Counted from the stretch's first letter, positions 50,201-64,000 are shown. The stretch: 64,000 nt of DNA from Dipetalonema caudispina (GCA_013365325.1 JABVXV010000017.1:62001-126000), one strand, 5' to 3'. The notes: generated by a model from the sequence alone, not told the origin. A program made the numbers and translations.

Positions 50201-53200
50201 CGATTCGCACGATTCACGATCAGCTATCAGTTGTCTGTCAAGTTCATTGGCTAATTGGCGATTTGCAACGGCAATGTATTGCGTGATGTATGGAGCATAG
50301 CACTGAGCTGAAATCAATCCAAATCTATCATTGCTGTCATTAGTAGTCATCAGATCAGTGATCGTAAAGAAATAACTTTTCGGATCATTTAGTTCTCTCC
50401 AAAAGAGTTGCTGATGTAAGTTGGAAGCTCCTTATTCATAAATGATTTTTTAAGTTAAGGAATATCCATCTTCTAGACGGTAACAAAATCTCGGGATTGT
50501 ATTCCGATTCATGAGAAGTAATATGCGCATGAATGCCAAACCGTTACCACGATGGGGTAGATCTACAGCAATGAATCCCAAGAAGTTAATGATTAGAAGA
50601 TGATGTATCATGAAGTAACATACATCCAGCGCAGTTGTTATCCAGATAAATGACGTTGTCATCCAATTCATCTACAAATAAATCCGGTCGGTCCAGACGA
50701 TCTTCGGTGTTCAAGATGCATTCCGAATCAACCGGATAATACATCACTGATTCACATTCGAAACCGAAAGAATCAAATGCATTCAAACAAGCTGCTAGAC
50801 ACAGTGATAATGAATCAGCTGATACAACCTATAAAAGACAAACTAATAAGATAAAACCGGGAAAACGTACGCACTGAAAAATTCTCGAATCTAAAATTTA
50901 GTTGTTGAATAGAAAATTTCAAGCAAGTATATATCTATTCCTGTAATTACAAAAGAGGCTATTCTGAACAAAAAATATTTGGAATTATGAAAGTCAATTA
51001 TTTTAAAACATCAACTAGGCCAATAATAATAGGTAGAATTCTGTATTTTAACGCTAAAATTCTTAATATTTAACCTAAAATTGTCTTTAAAAAAAAACCA
51101 ACCTCGCGAGCAAACCCAACCAAAATTTTTTGTTCGTGTACATCAAATTGAAATGGGGATGAGCAGATCCGCGCACTCTACCAATTAAAGGTCATTAATT
51201 CTTGACAAAATAAGAATTTTTAACATTCATGCAAAACGATTTGCATTATATCACTTTTAAATATTATTTTCTTGCTTTGTTTTATCCCTTAAAAAATTTT
51301 AAAAAAATGCAAATGTCACAATACCATCTAACTTATTTGTAATAATATACCATTTAGCCAACTTGGCATTACTGTGCCAGTAAATAAGACTACGAAAGTG
51401 ATTAAAATTATTTAAAACCTTAATAACGTAAACATGGAGTATTTTGCGGGTGGATTCAATTGTAGTCTGTCCGTGATTGATAAATTATTTATAAGTATTG
51501 TATCGCGAGAATTATGAAACAAAAAATTACTTTGGCGCAATTTTTACTCAGCAACACGTAATCTTCTGAACGTTCTGCTGGTTCACCAATACTTGACAAC
51601 ATCCTGCACTCTTTGTCTTGATAAGTTATCCCCAAACACTCCTGAAATCCACTTGATATGATATCATCTTCCATGTGAGGATTGCAATTTTAAAAAAATT
51701 TTTCGGAAATTGAACTAACATCATTAGCGGAACAAAGATCGGTGCAATCAACGAGATTTGCTGTCGAAGCTCGCTTCAGAATTTTGCCCGCGGTAGCATT
51801 GTGTTGAAGTAAAAAAACGGGTGATTCACCTTTGCTACATGTTGGATATGATGCTGCAATTCAAAAATTCTTTTCATTGAAACTTCAAAAATTTTATCTC
51901 CAAAATTTTGAGAAAATTTATTTTTTCAAAGTTGTTCATGTGAAATAACCCGATAGTGCTAGTAAAATTAGGAAAAATGATAAGAGTAGAAGCGGGTAGA
52001 AGCCATAAAATTGGGGAATTTTAGAGATGAATGAGTTCTATTTCGCTTTTTTTTACATCTTCATGCTTCTTTAATTCTCATTTCTTGATGATAGCTTCAA
52101 AATTCATTATTTCATTGTCATCAATAATTTATTTGACGAATATTAACGGGAAAAGTCCGTTTTAGACGAGAAATTGAGAAGAAAGTTTTTCTATGCTTTG
52201 CATGCTATTTCATCCTTCCAAGCTTCAAGCGGCATTATTATTGTCGTGGCGCTGAATGATACTAAACGTTCACAAACATTGCAACCTTTTCTCTTGAAGA
52301 TTAGCAAAATTTGCAGTATAAAATTGTTCAATAGAAGACAAATAACCCAATTTCCAACAACCGTAAAAAATGGCTTATTCACCGGTGGTTTTCTCAACGC
52401 AGTCAATCTAAGGGAGGATCGTATCAGTGCCATCAATACGGGTCAATTTCAAAAATAAGACAACTTACTCCACTTTTCTTTTCTGCAAAAAGTGTGTCAT
52501 CGGACTTCCAGAAATGATTGGTGTAAAATTTATAAAACATTGCTAGCTCTAAAAGATGAAAAATTTGTAAGAAAATAATTACATTAATTCTAATTTAAAT
52601 CAAGGATTAACAGGTCAGCCTCTTGTGAATACATTTTTTCGGTTTAAAGAATTAAAAATCACTTTTACAACATTACGTTACTGCTATAAATGGTGAAATT
52701 TCATATGAGGAAGAAAATCGAATAAAATGTCTTCATCTCAGTTTTAAGCACAAAATATTCATTTGTCTTACTGTGTCATCTTTATGAGTGAGAAAAAAGT
52801 AAAAAACTGTAAAATCAGTTTGAAAGAAAAGAATTCATTGTTTGAATTGAAAGTTTACGACAATATCAAAATTGGTGAGTCAAGACGCTTTTTCTATTGT
52901 GATCAGTAGAGAGAAACGATCTCGATAATCTTAACTTTCTTTTGTGTCCCATGAATTAAAGGATTCGAACTTAAAAAAGTACTTTTTAGGAAATTTGAAA
53001 AGAATCGTTGAAAAAAAAATCACCTTGTGATAGATGTTTATAATTTTTGAAATAGATGGGATGATATAGCATTAATTCATGTTTCAGATCGAAAAGAAAA
53101 ATTTAATACCGAAAATTAAATTTCTCAAGAGCTGATTTTAAATGACCGTGTAACCAAGTATTCATATGTATTGTATAACGACATTGTAGTATACATGTAA

Positions 53201-53927
53201 AAAGGTGACAAAAATTATAATTTCAGAGAATTCGCTCAAGAAGATTATTACATTTGATTTTCCTGTCATTTTCGGCATTTAGGACTTGAGCGGAGGGAAG
53301 ACAAAAAATCTGGATCCAAAACAAGATTTGTTGTTCGAACAATATATGTCTTCTTGTCTTCTTTCTTTTTTATTTCTCTTTTTTCTTCAATAAATTAATG
53401 GAACTGAATTGGTTCGATTCGAAACAGAAAATGAATTTAAAAAATGTCATATTTTACAAGTCATTTTCACTCATCTGTATAATTTTCATCTTCAACGTAC
53501 ATCCAAATTCACACTCTAAGTTACTTTTGCTTTTTAATACATGTACTTTTCAATTATGTTTAAATTATTATTAAAATCAAAATTATGAATAAAAGATTGA
53601 AGTTTGAAAAGCGCGGCCATTTGTCGCCATAATTCTTTCAATTGCGATCTGATAATATTACAATTTTTGATAATTAATACCTTATATCCTTTTTATGGGA
53701 TAATTTTCGATATTGGTGGCAGACACTATATTATTTTATGGAATTTCAAGAATTCACTACGAAACTCATAAAGAGTAACAATTGTAAATTAATGGAAATG
53801 TAAAAAAAAAAAGAAAAAACTTACGAATTTCTTGTATTTCAATTGAAGCGAATACAGAAAAGTATATAATTATGATGAGATGCAAATAATAATAAAGAAG
53901 TGATGATGCATCGTTAGAAAGATGCAT
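44297..53927 (-). CDS. noah-1: NOAH-1-like PAN/Apple and ZP domain cuticle protein
   Basis: Twenty-four exons join in phase to 1117 residues: 53825-53927, 51720-51853, 51531-51641, 51103-51177, 50624-50828, 50174-50307, 49902-49931, 49672-49816, 49415-49538, 49079-49214, 48646-48806, 48299-48447, 47640-47778, 47477-47510, 47174-47419, 46815-47030, 46436-46711, 46038-46192, 45807-45912, 45537-45679, 45156-45315, 44946-45024, 44542-44669, 44297-44461. Exon 1 encodes a signal peptide (HLIIIIYFSVFAS). About six PAN/Apple modules follow (roughly residues 40-610), then a ZP domain (about 690-1000) with paired cysteines. Two dibasic sites (WGRKKRS, about 1009; RIPKRAQ, about 1030) precede a membrane helix (LFAIFGLLLIITAVQAIVV) and a short basic tail. 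NOAH proteins are apical matrix components of embryonic sheath and cuticle. The first intron is about 2 kb. The frame is open upstream of ATG 53927, but that ATG gives the best signal peptide. Confidence 0.93.
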
Positions 53928-56900
53928 ATTAGAAGCGCTCCTGTCGGTTGAGCAGCTGAAATCTACCCGAATATTATTGCCCTGAAGGTAATACTGATAG
54001 TGATCGTGTTGTTGATGATGATGAATGGGACAGTTTGTTGACGAATCAAGTTGACGAATCAACAACAGAAACACCGTTACTTACGACAAGTGAAGTAGGA
54101 GGAGTGAGATTACTGATGCTACTGGCTATTGGTTTGGGAGAGATTGTGATGGTGATGATTGGAAAGAGCGCAAATCTCATTTTGGAGGTCAATGACAGTT
54201 ACGTTACCCTTCGGCCATCTTCTGAACCTCTTAAAAGATTTTAGGCGACAAAGGGTTACGAAAGGTTCCACTCTAATTCACCACTCTCTTTCACACTTCT
54301 ACCTCCTTTCAAACTCAACAAACATAATTGTACACATATATTAACAACAGTAACACTCCACTGTTTTGTGGAGCCTCCGTTTACCCTAAATATCTGTAAT
54401 AAGGACCCTCTCCCCCGTTCCCCGCTCCCCCGCCCCTCATCACTTAAACAACATCTCAAAAATTCAGGGCAAATAACGGCATTAAAATTTCTGAACTATG
54501 ACTTTTTCGAATTTTATACTTCTCTGAGGGTGATTTATTTCCGTTTTTCTCAATAAAGTGACATTTTTTTAAAATTAGAACAGTGATTTTGCATCGATCA
54601 TTTAATTAACTTGTCTTTGGAAGCGATTGTTGAGATACATGAATTAAATTGCTGATCCGAGATCTTCTTAATACAAATGATAACAGAAGCTTTTTACTGT
54701 TCACTTCATTAATACTTCTAAAAACTCAGCAAATTCAGGAAATGAGATGTCTAATCAAATAATTGGATGTAATATCGACTAAATCAGGTAAATATTTTGA
54801 ACCTTATGGTTCCAGAAGATATTCGCAATTATTCGATTTATGATATCAGAAATTAAGGGAATCAACAGATCTCACGCTCTATCACAATTCAACTTTCTAC
54901 ACTATCATATCGCTACAAATATATATCAAAGCATATCATATCACTTTAACATAACATTATTATTTATGAAAAGATAACATGTGAGGATGATTTTTGATTA
55001 TTATATTATGATTGTTATTTTCTGGTATTCCTTTAAAGAGTGCAAATTCCATTCTAATTTATTATATGCTCGATTTTCATCAAATAGGTCAATCGAATTT
55101 TTGCAAGAAAAAATTTGAAATTAGGAGATGAAATAAAAGCGTTAAGGGCTGCAAGGATGCGTAGCACATTCATGCATGATTTAAGGGATCTTTTTGGTGA
55201 GGAGAAGACAAACACATTTGGTGACATTTTCTTACACTGTTATATTTAGGTCACTCTCAGTGTCCTTTTATATCTTTCCCTACCTTGTCACATTTGTTAA
55301 TTTTTTGTAAGTTTCAGAATGAAATCGTTGAACAATTTTAAAGTTCCTTCTGGTATTAATGAGATAGAATAGAAGCCGTAAAGAAAGTCTGCCGATGCTT
55401 ATTGTCTTATGAAAAATTCTCTTGGCGCTTTTCATTTGCTGCTTAAAAACTGAACAAATTAGCATGTAATCATATCATACAAATAGTACAGGTAGCAACA
55501 ATATGGCAAAAAGTGACGAATTGAGAAATTTAGTGACCAAAGATCTTTCTGAGGAATTGAACTGATAGGTATTTTTGACCCAATAGATAATATAATTCAT
55601 CTGTTTTGAGCATTTTTTTTCTTGAGAAAATTCAGAGAGAATTCAAAGATTAAGCGAAATTGAAAAGCAAGTTCATAGGCACGTTTACGGTTTTAGTTCC
55701 AGAATGAGAAATTTGCATATCCCATTCTTTTCAAATCACAAAAGTAGTTAATTTCAAAAATCTAACACTTGTGGATTTAAATTCTATCAAGTCTTAAATT
55801 CCGCACTTACCTAATTTAAAATATCATTACATGTAAAATAACACTTCTATGGGCATGCATGGAATTAATATATATTATATTTACTCCATTTTTATCACTT
55901 TCATTTTTCTCTTTGAAATAAAATAAATTTCGTAATATAAAACTTTGTGAGTTCATGAGCATATTCTCAAAGATGAGTTCAATTTGCTGTTTTGAATGCC
56001 TCATATGTGAAGTATTTGTAATAATTTTGCATATTCAAATGATTATTGAAAATTTGAGGAGAAACATTTTAAAAAATGTATTTCGAATTTCTTCAATCCT
56101 TTAATTAATGTACAGCTTAACTCAATTGACAATTCCCATAGATTGACACGACTTGAATAATATGTTAAATGAGCTATTTCAAAGTGCATGAATTAATTAA
56201 TTAATGAGCTCATTTCGTTTTTTGCTTTTTCGACGAAATCTTATTTGAATAAAAATTGTACAAAACAAATTGCGGACCAGCGGATCAATTCACAATCCAA
56301 GACATTAATCAAGGGCATCATTAGGACTGGCGGTCATTAACCGAACGTCGCAACTGTCTCACATAGAGGCTCCCGAATAATTCGTTCAATCAATCTACTA
56401 ATTATGTAGGCATGCTGACTATTTGTAATGTCAATGGACTAGTTAACTGAAATTATTCGCATCCGTTTTGATTTCTTTCCTCGCTTTCACAAATGATGCC
56501 TAAATGATGATTGGAAGTAAAAGGCAACTTTCTTAAACTATTAAATTGATCAATGTTTACTGTCAATCCATTTTTAGATGACATATGGTTGATTGACAGA
56601 TATTTAAATGCTTTATCTTTATTGTTAAATTCAGCACACTAAAAATAAAGCTATCACAGAAAGCTTGCTGGAACAATTTGAACAAGATTGGAGGTTGATT
56701 AAACTAATTCAAATTTGTATGCCTCCTTTATAAAGCGATGAAAATACTTAACCAAAAATGTAGATGATTCATACAGTTATGTTTTGATAGAAGTAACATA
56801 AACATTTCCGACGAAATAAATCAAAAAAAAAAAAAAAAATAATAATAATTCTTGCAAATTTCAACGAAATTTGGTGATTTTATTTTCCAAATTGAAATTT

Positions 56901-58669
56901 TCTCTATTTGCGAATTAAATCAATTTATTATTTGTCTTTGCAAACTGATAATTTGTCAGTGGTCATCAGACCGAATAGAATTAGTCAAGAGCAGCATTCT
57001 GCAGTTTACTTTGCTTGCTTAAAATATCTTACAATGGTTATTGTGAAAATGATTTCAGCTAAATCAAGATGGAGTAATTATATAATTGTTACCATAATTG
57101 GAAGTTCATCGAATTTTCTGATACATTTTGATTATCAAATCTGAGAAACCCTGTAATGCATGCTTTATCAAATTGATTCAAGTTATACTGCGAAAGCCAT
57201 ACTCATTATAATATTATCCTACAACCTCCACCAATTTTTTTTTATTTAATTATAGTTGAAGAAATAAATTATTGAATATTTATCTCGGGTTAAAAGGAGA
57301 AAGATCACATGAATTGCAAACAAACCGAAGAACTGAAAAGGGCGACATCAACACCATCACATTCCTAAATGACAGCTTCTGCCAATTCCTTCCACAAAGC
57401 ACCACCACAGGAAGTTTACCCATTTGTAACTCATAGTGAAATCTCAAAGATATTTAAACTTCCTTTTCCCTCTTGAAGACTATCACAACCACTGATTTAT
57501 TTACTTTTGGTTTGTTGAAATAAATTGGCAATTGTGATACTCTTCTGTAGACAATCGTCTTTAACAGTTAAACTTTCGTTAACCCCACTACATAACACGA
57601 GTACGCTGATAACAGCTTATCAGCAACTATTTGGAAAGCAAGGCAAAATGTGATAAAGTGCAATTTGATTATTATCACAAAAATGAATAACAAGGCAATT
57701 CTCAGCTTTCCATTACCATCACAGCTATCAATCAATGAAAAACTCACGACAATAAGGCAAAATAATAATAACAATAATTATATGAGTCAAAATAGGTTTG
57801 TATCACAAGTTTAGAACTCCATGAAGTTGTTACCAGCAAATGGACATGTGCACATTTTCACAGGGCTTTTAGACATTTTTGATTAAACTTTTTCACTTCT
57901 ACTACACTGGATTATTTCACTTACACTCCATTATAATTTTCCCCTTAAAACTATAAATTTTAAAGAATATAGCATTTTTAAATAATAAAATGTTGATTTT
58001 ACAGGACAAAAAACAATGATTTTTGGCACTTCGAAGCACATCGCATCATTAAAAGTTATGATTAAAAACAACGGTTAATAGGAGAATGTAAGAAATGAAT
58101 AAATCAAAGATAAGAAAGATAAGTAAATGATATCGCAAAGTTAAGAGGAACTAATAATAAAAGAATATTTATGAGTCACAGGGGTATGAAAAACTTGAAA
58201 TATAAAGGAATCAAAAGAATAGTTATTGGGAAAATAGAAGTAAGATAAAAAGTAAGATATTGCCATCATTTGGGTAATAATTTAAATTGAATGCTGAGCG
58301 AAATGAACTTACACGAAACTGTTCATAAATTGCAATATTTGAAATAGAAAATAAAATTGGGAAATTTCATTTCACTTAAGTAGTATTATCAGGTGATATC
58401 ACTGGCAACAGTTTTATCTAAGAAAAAAAATGAGGATGACTCACTCATATGAATTATGTCCAAATGATGGCACAAACAAAGAGAATTTGAAAAGTAATTG
58501 ATCTAATAAACAACTTCTAACTAAAATTACAACAATAATGTTAAATTATTGAAATTTGCAAAGGTAGCAAAGATTTGCATAACCATGAAACATCGCAAAT
58601 TTTAAAAAAATGACAAATAGAACAAAGATGGAGAAGTGTTTGTACTATGGACTAGAAATTTTAATCAAA
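53928..58669. other. 4.7 kb stretch without recognisable genes
   Basis: It lies between the NOAH-1 5' end and the ESRP-like 3' end. A 69-codon plus frame at 54035-54244 and several AT-rich frames have no supporting splice sites or family likeness. A C-rich patch at 54408-54438 is the only compositional departure seen. Confidence 0.45.
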
Positions 58670-61600
58670 TCAGGTATGTATAAGTGAAAGATTCAATGGT
58701 ATGGTACCAAGTGGAGCACCAACATGCTCTGCCAGAGCTCTTTCCGCATCCATTCGTGAGCGGAAGCGCACTAGCGCTTCGCCGGCATACTGCGCCGTTC
58801 CCCATCGCAACATTTGGACGCTTTCAATTGCGATCTGAAAATCAGAATAGAGTTGAAAAGTTCCAAAATAGCTTCTACAGTATTATATTTTTTCGGCTTT
58901 TAATCATTGTATCACGTTACAGTGGAAAAATGTGATACAACAAATTAGATGTATTTACTGAAAACGTTCGAATCATTGAAAATTCCACTTTCACGGAAAA
59001 CTATTCAGAATGTATCGTAGTATCTTACTCGAATATATCCTAACGTAGTGGTATCCTAAGTTATCACCACAAATCAAATTAAATGTGTTCCCTGAAGTAC
59101 CCTATCCTAAAATAGTAAATATTATCTCACCTTATGCAGGCCTTTCCTAACAAAGGAAATTTTGGAAATCTCCGCATGAAAGAAGGTGTAAGTCTCTACC
59201 ATTTCTATTTCAGAGTAAATTCGAAGCTTGCCTCTTTTCCTTCTATCACCCCGTAACTTCTCTCCGAAGGACCAGAATTACCATAGCATTCTCCCTTTAA
59301 TTATTATTGCTTTCATCTCACAATGTCATTAAGTCAGCACTAATAATAATATTTAGCTTCATAATGGGGGATTGATTTTTTTTCATTTCATAAAGAAGAA
59401 AATCTTTTCCGCTGTTTATTTAAATTCTATGGAAATGATTGGAATGATAAATTAGGCAAGCAACCTCCGGATTGGTTTGAAAATATGCCAAAATATCTTG
59501 TGGTGTAATGTTTGGACAAAGTCCGGTAACCAGAACTAAACCGGGTTGCGACTGCAGCGGATAGATACATGGTGATGCTGGTGGACTAAGACATGGCCAA
59601 TACAACGGTGTAAACGGCGGTACTATTGCTGGTACCAAACTTTGAACAGCTTCTGAAATAACATATTAAATTTTTAATCATTTTGATAGTCCCTTCGATA
59701 ATTCTAAAGAAACTTTAGAGAAATTTGAATACTATGAACGTTAGATCCTGTTTTCTTTAATCTGGACGCAAATAGATTTGCATGGATAACATCAAAATTG
59801 ATGTTATCCATGCAAATCTATTTGAACCGATTTCTTACTTCATAACAGGCCTGAACATTTTGAGATAAGATAAAATATCAAAAATCTTTGTGTAAGATGT
59901 GAGTTATGGTTAAAGTTCAAGCCCAAAACGACTTACGTTGTGGGAAGAGCGGTCTTGGTTGCAGAATAAATTGTGGTGGTAATGGTGGGTTCGTCAGAAC
60001 CAAATTCATATCTTCCGGACTACACTGGAATACTTCGATGTATCGTTGTTTTTTTCCTATTTGCATATATTTGTTATGGGCTAATGCAGCAGCGGTTGCG
60101 GCACTCATCTCCGAATCCATCTGTATGAAAGCTTCTCCGCTCGGATGACCTTGCGCATTGTATACCATATGCACTCCATGAAACATTATCAACATCATTC
60201 ATCATTATCATTTCATCATTACAATATTTATCGTTAATGTTATCGTATTCTTATCACTCTCATCATCGCTGTCATCATGACCAAGTTAAAAGATAAACAC
60301 TATTTCTTCCGCCAAGATTTTATTTTAATACTTGGATTCTTGCACAGGATCTGATAGAGCTTGTTTATAAGGTATTATACAACTTCGGGAAAGATGGGAG
60401 ATGATGAAGAAGGAGAAACAAAATAAGATGCGGAAAGAAGAAATAAAAATGGATGGGGAAAAGGTTACAATTACAAGATAAGATTATTACTTGTAAAATA
60501 CCTTATTTGTTTTACCCACAGATATTCCGAACGGAGGTTTTTTAGGAAAAGTTTCCGGCAAACAGATGAAGAAGGAGCAGATAACAAAATAAGAAAGGAA
60601 AGAATATGAAGGTAAAAGAAGGGAACCCTATATCTGATATTCCTTACCGGATAAGCAGTCTTCTACTAAAAAAGCAAGCTGAAAAGCCTAATAAAGTTAT
60701 TGTATTTATAATTTATCCAATTTTTTTCTCTCACCCCTCTCTTACTTTACTTTACATCATCATTATTTCATTCATCTATTTTTCATCCTCTTCATTCCAC
60801 ATCATTTCATTTCACACATCTATTTGTAATTAATTTTATTGGTTGGGACCATTTTATATTTAAAGTCATTTCATGAATGATTAGTGAAGGACATACTGTC
60901 AGTAGTTAGCGTTTATTTTTGCTATAAAGCAAATCAAAACGATTATATAAGACGATTGTATATCACTAAATTGTGTCCTTTTTATTGATATACACTTTTT
61001 ATTTATTTATTTTTTTTTTTCAGATTAATAAATCATGATTTTCTAAACGAACCATTTTTAATCCAAAAAATGACTAATAAAAAGTGATAAAATTTATCAA
61101 TTTCGACGAGTATTTTTTTATCACTTGTGATACTGTAAGTTAAAATAATTCTCGAAATACATTCGTAATTAAAAAATTCAGAAGTTGTCGAAATTCAGGA
61201 ATCAACTGATGCTATTTACTGGAGACCTAAGAGCAACAGAAGGAATTAAATTTTTAGTGACTAATTTTACTATCTAACTTCATGACATAAATCTCTTCTA
61301 ATTTCAACCAGATGATTACAAATCATTTGAAGTAATTAAGAAGTAATTAGTCATTCACTGCAATAGTCACCTTGAAAGCAATGAAGCTTAACTGTATTCA
61401 AGTCAACTATTTGTCATTTATTTATGAATGAATGCATACGAATTACAAGTTTTAGTTACCTGAAACATGATGTGCCTGGCAGTTTCGCCCAGAAATTCGA
61501 CAATATTTTCAACATGAGCTTCATAGGGAAGACCCCTTAATCTGATGCAATCCTTCCTACAACTCCCGTGAACCATCATGCGTTGGTCATTTTCTAAATT

Positions 61601-63944
61601 TCGATTAACCACTTGTTGAACTTCTGCTTGGGTTGATCTACAAGTGAGTTGATTTTTAATTTATGCAACAAATCAACCGCCGGAAACAATTCATGAATTA
61701 CTATAAGTTCGTGTAAAATTGACACTGAAAAAAACTTCAAAAAAAGTAATTTGAATAATCCAAGTTCAGCATATCTGAATATATAACTTTTTCAGCGTCC
61801 TGAATAACCAATAAAAAATTTGGTAAAATTAGCTAGATACAGAGTAGATTAAAAGACATTTTTTTTTCAAATTTACGAAAAAAATCGTTGGGCAATTATA
61901 ACATTGAAAAATGTGGACTGACATAATAGAAGAAATCCACTAAGTTTGCAAAACATTTTTTAATAAAAGGGCATGAAAGTGGGAACTTTATATATGACAC
62001 AATTCTCATGAAACTGTTTATGAATGTCATTTAACAGATGACACATATTGTGAACTATGGTGTCTATGAACTGTTATCAGTTGTTCAATCGACTCGATGA
62101 CGTTATACTGCCAGCTAAACCCTATACATACATCCTATAAAATATAAATACAGTCAAGAAATTTAAATTTATGAAAGGTTGAAAAGCGTGTTTAAATGCA
62201 AAAACTGAAAATACAGTGCTAATGTCTATTGAGATTTTAATTCACTGATTTTGGTAGATTTTGATAAAATTGAAATCATAAAATCCCATTGCAGTTAATG
62301 ATAGAATTTTGTGGTAGTATTTTGGTGACAGATTTTGCCAAAAGCACCAAGAGCAATTATACTTAAACTATACTATTGTTTGGCTACACTGGAGTTCTTC
62401 AAGGTTGTAAGATCGATCTCTATTTTTTTAATCACATATCCTAAGTAGTTATTTATTTAATCGGAAGACACGAATATTCCGGAATTTCCGATATTAAACG
62501 GGAATGCTGAACGAATGAATACTCGTCTTTTCTCCCCTCTTCATTTTAGAGATACACGCTCATTTTTTTTCTTCAGCATCCTATACAATAAATATATTTT
62601 CGGAGGTCCCTTTAATGGATTCTCTGAATTTCATTTGAAAGTTTTCCATATCATTAACATGTTTTTAACATTTATTTATGAAATAGAAAACTTTTACTTT
62701 CCAAGAGAAAAGAAACAGGGGAAAGCTAATGAACAAACCTCTTAATAATAAAAAAGTCTATATTTCTTGAAAATTACTATTTCAATTCTCATCATATAAG
62801 GAAAATCATGCAAGAAGAAATAAATGTAAGATAGAGAATGATTTCACCATTATCAGGATGAGTTTAATAAAAATTTTGGAAGGAAATAAATTTCTTCCCT
62901 TTCTGTTCAGTTTATTCATGGAATTTCAAGATTGTTCTGAATTAGGGATTATCGCGATACATATTAACTTACGTAGATTTCAAGAGGGATTCATCTGTAA
63001 TTCCCAATAAGAGAATACTTCCCAATAAAATACATTGTTGCATAATTTAGATGATAAGTCTCATTTCATGCTTTCTAATTATTCAAATATCAGTTTGGTC
63101 AAATATTAAATAACTTACCTGAAAAGTTCAATATATCGAGTGCCAATAGTACGTTTATGCTTGGTAAGCGCCTTTTGGCCAGCTTCCTCATTATCAAACA
63201 TTACAAAAGCATCACCGGTTGGCCGACCATCACTTTTATTCACAAATAATATACCGCCATCTGTTACCTTACAACCATTCTCACCCTCCGCGAAAAATTC
63301 AAGCTAAAAGAGTTAGAGAATGAAAATGAAAAAGGTGGCCATCAAATATGAAAATTTTGAACAAATTAAAGTTCACAATTTCCAATTTTGATTATAAGTT
63401 TTTCGCTTAGAAATTCTCAGATTAAAAGAAGAGCCATTAAACGAATAACAATGTAACTTACACAGTACTCACGTAAGTAACCTGTTGAAGCGTTCCCTCA
63501 AGGTCATTTACAACTTTACCCATCCGAGGCATCCTTTTTTCTGCTTAACATTATGAGATATACCGGGTAGTTGTTACTGTCTACTACCGTCCCATACCCC
63601 GATTGATAAAATTCATCACTTCCCATACACCAATGATAAATATGTTCAAAAGTCTGATAGGCTCATTTAATAATATTTCAATTTTCACTGTAGAAGTAAT
63701 TATTTTAAATTTCGATAACTGTACTACTTCAAATTAAATGCATCACTTGGAATTTGAATTGAAATACTATCACAAAATGTTCAAAATTTAAAATTTAACT
63801 GAAGACATTTTTAATCTGTAAGTATATTGGATCAAAGACTAACAATTTGCGCTTCAGTGCAATCATATGGAAGGCCCCGCATACGAACAATCATGGCACC
63901 TGTGCTACCGCGGCTCACAAAACGTACTGCTTCTGAGTTGGAGC
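58670..63944 (-). CDS. sym-2: ESRP/SYM-2-type RNA-binding splicing regulator, 3' part
   Basis: Exons: 63844-63944, 63119-63303, 61460-61637, 59937 to about 60177, 59465-59652 and 58670-58834 (stop 58670-58672). The 5' end lies beyond the right edge. ESRP/Fusilli proteins bind GU-rich RNA and control alternative splicing. Two hnRNP-H-type RRMs are clear. The first has [50 protein letters not shown] and TQAEVQQVV. The second has [57 protein letters not shown] Pro-rich linker ([18 protein letters not shown]) leads to a third, divergent RRM ([37 protein letters not shown]). The exon beginning near 60177 lacks an AG acceptor at the place homology demands; all other joins are canonical and in phase. 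Confidence 0.9.
59769..59824. repeat. Perfect 27-bp inverted repeat with 2-base spacer
   Basis: The left arm (59769-59795, starting CAAATAGATTTGCATGG) is the exact reverse complement of the right arm (59798-59824), with spacer AA. It lies in an intron of the ESRP-like gene. Each arm carries the octamer ATTTGCAT/ATGCAAAT. Confidence 0.95.
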
Positions 63945-64000
63945 CTGCAGTGTATGTGTAGTAGTAACAACAATGCAAATGATGATAACGATAGAAATGA

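Noticed and set aside
52191..52436. Minus frame as an alternative first exon of NOAH-1
   Set aside because: It lacks a signal peptide, while the exon at 53825-53927 has one and joins exon 2 in phase.
54035..54244. 69-codon plus frame with a hydrophobic middle
   Set aside because: It lies in the NOAH-1 upstream region with no splice context or similarity.
63473..63531. Possible small exon in the ESRP-like gene ([17 protein letters not shown])
   Set aside because: From the available acceptor its length is not a multiple of three and it would break the RRM that is intact when 63844 joins 63303.

Overview
The window looks like a nematode chromosome segment, most probably from a filarial (spirurid) worm. 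The DNA is AT-rich. Genes have many small exons separated by introns of about 100-1000 bases with the nematode-type TTTCAG acceptor. Several products are nematode-specific, such as the PAN+ZP cuticle protein NOAH-1 and a T20D4.11-like cysteine-rich secreted protein. No ribosomal RNA, tRNA, CRISPR array or transposon was recognised. All gene models were spliced by hand. Exon joins were accepted only when splice dinucleotides and reading phase agreed; exceptions are stated.

Layout from left to right. Minus strand 94-4268 (possibly from about 4.8 kb): a multi-exon T20D4.11-like (DUF19) protein ending in a tandem repeat in which nearly every unit carries an N-glycosylation sequon. Plus strand: rab-5 (6930-9057), a UBE2E-like E2 whose catalytic cysteine is asparagine (10372-11872), NMNAT (12670-13760) and prefoldin subunit 3 (15345-17202). 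Minus: a PHACTR-type RPEL protein (18695-23468). A 7 kb stretch without recognisable genes follows. Minus: a RING-H2 ubiquitin ligase (30634-33507). Plus: SYS1 (34741-35633). Minus: UBA5, the UFM1-activating enzyme (36039-39046). Plus: BOP1 (39457-43633). Minus: NOAH-1, 24 exons (44297-53927). A 4.7 kb gap follows. Minus: the 3' part of an ESRP/SYM-2 splicing factor, whose 5' end lies beyond the right edge (58670-63944).

The genes do not form an operon. They are mostly separate housekeeping functions (endosome fusion, NAD synthesis, chaperoning, Golgi trafficking, UFMylation, ribosome assembly) mixed with two extracellular genes and regulators of actin and splicing. UBA5 and BOP1 share a divergent 410-base promoter region. 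Three gene pairs converge. Points most worth following: the sequon-repeat secreted protein, the cysteine-less E2, a Cys/His-rich cluster in the RING protein, an RRM exon without a normal acceptor, a perfect 27-bp inverted repeat in the ESRP gene, and two GC-AG introns.
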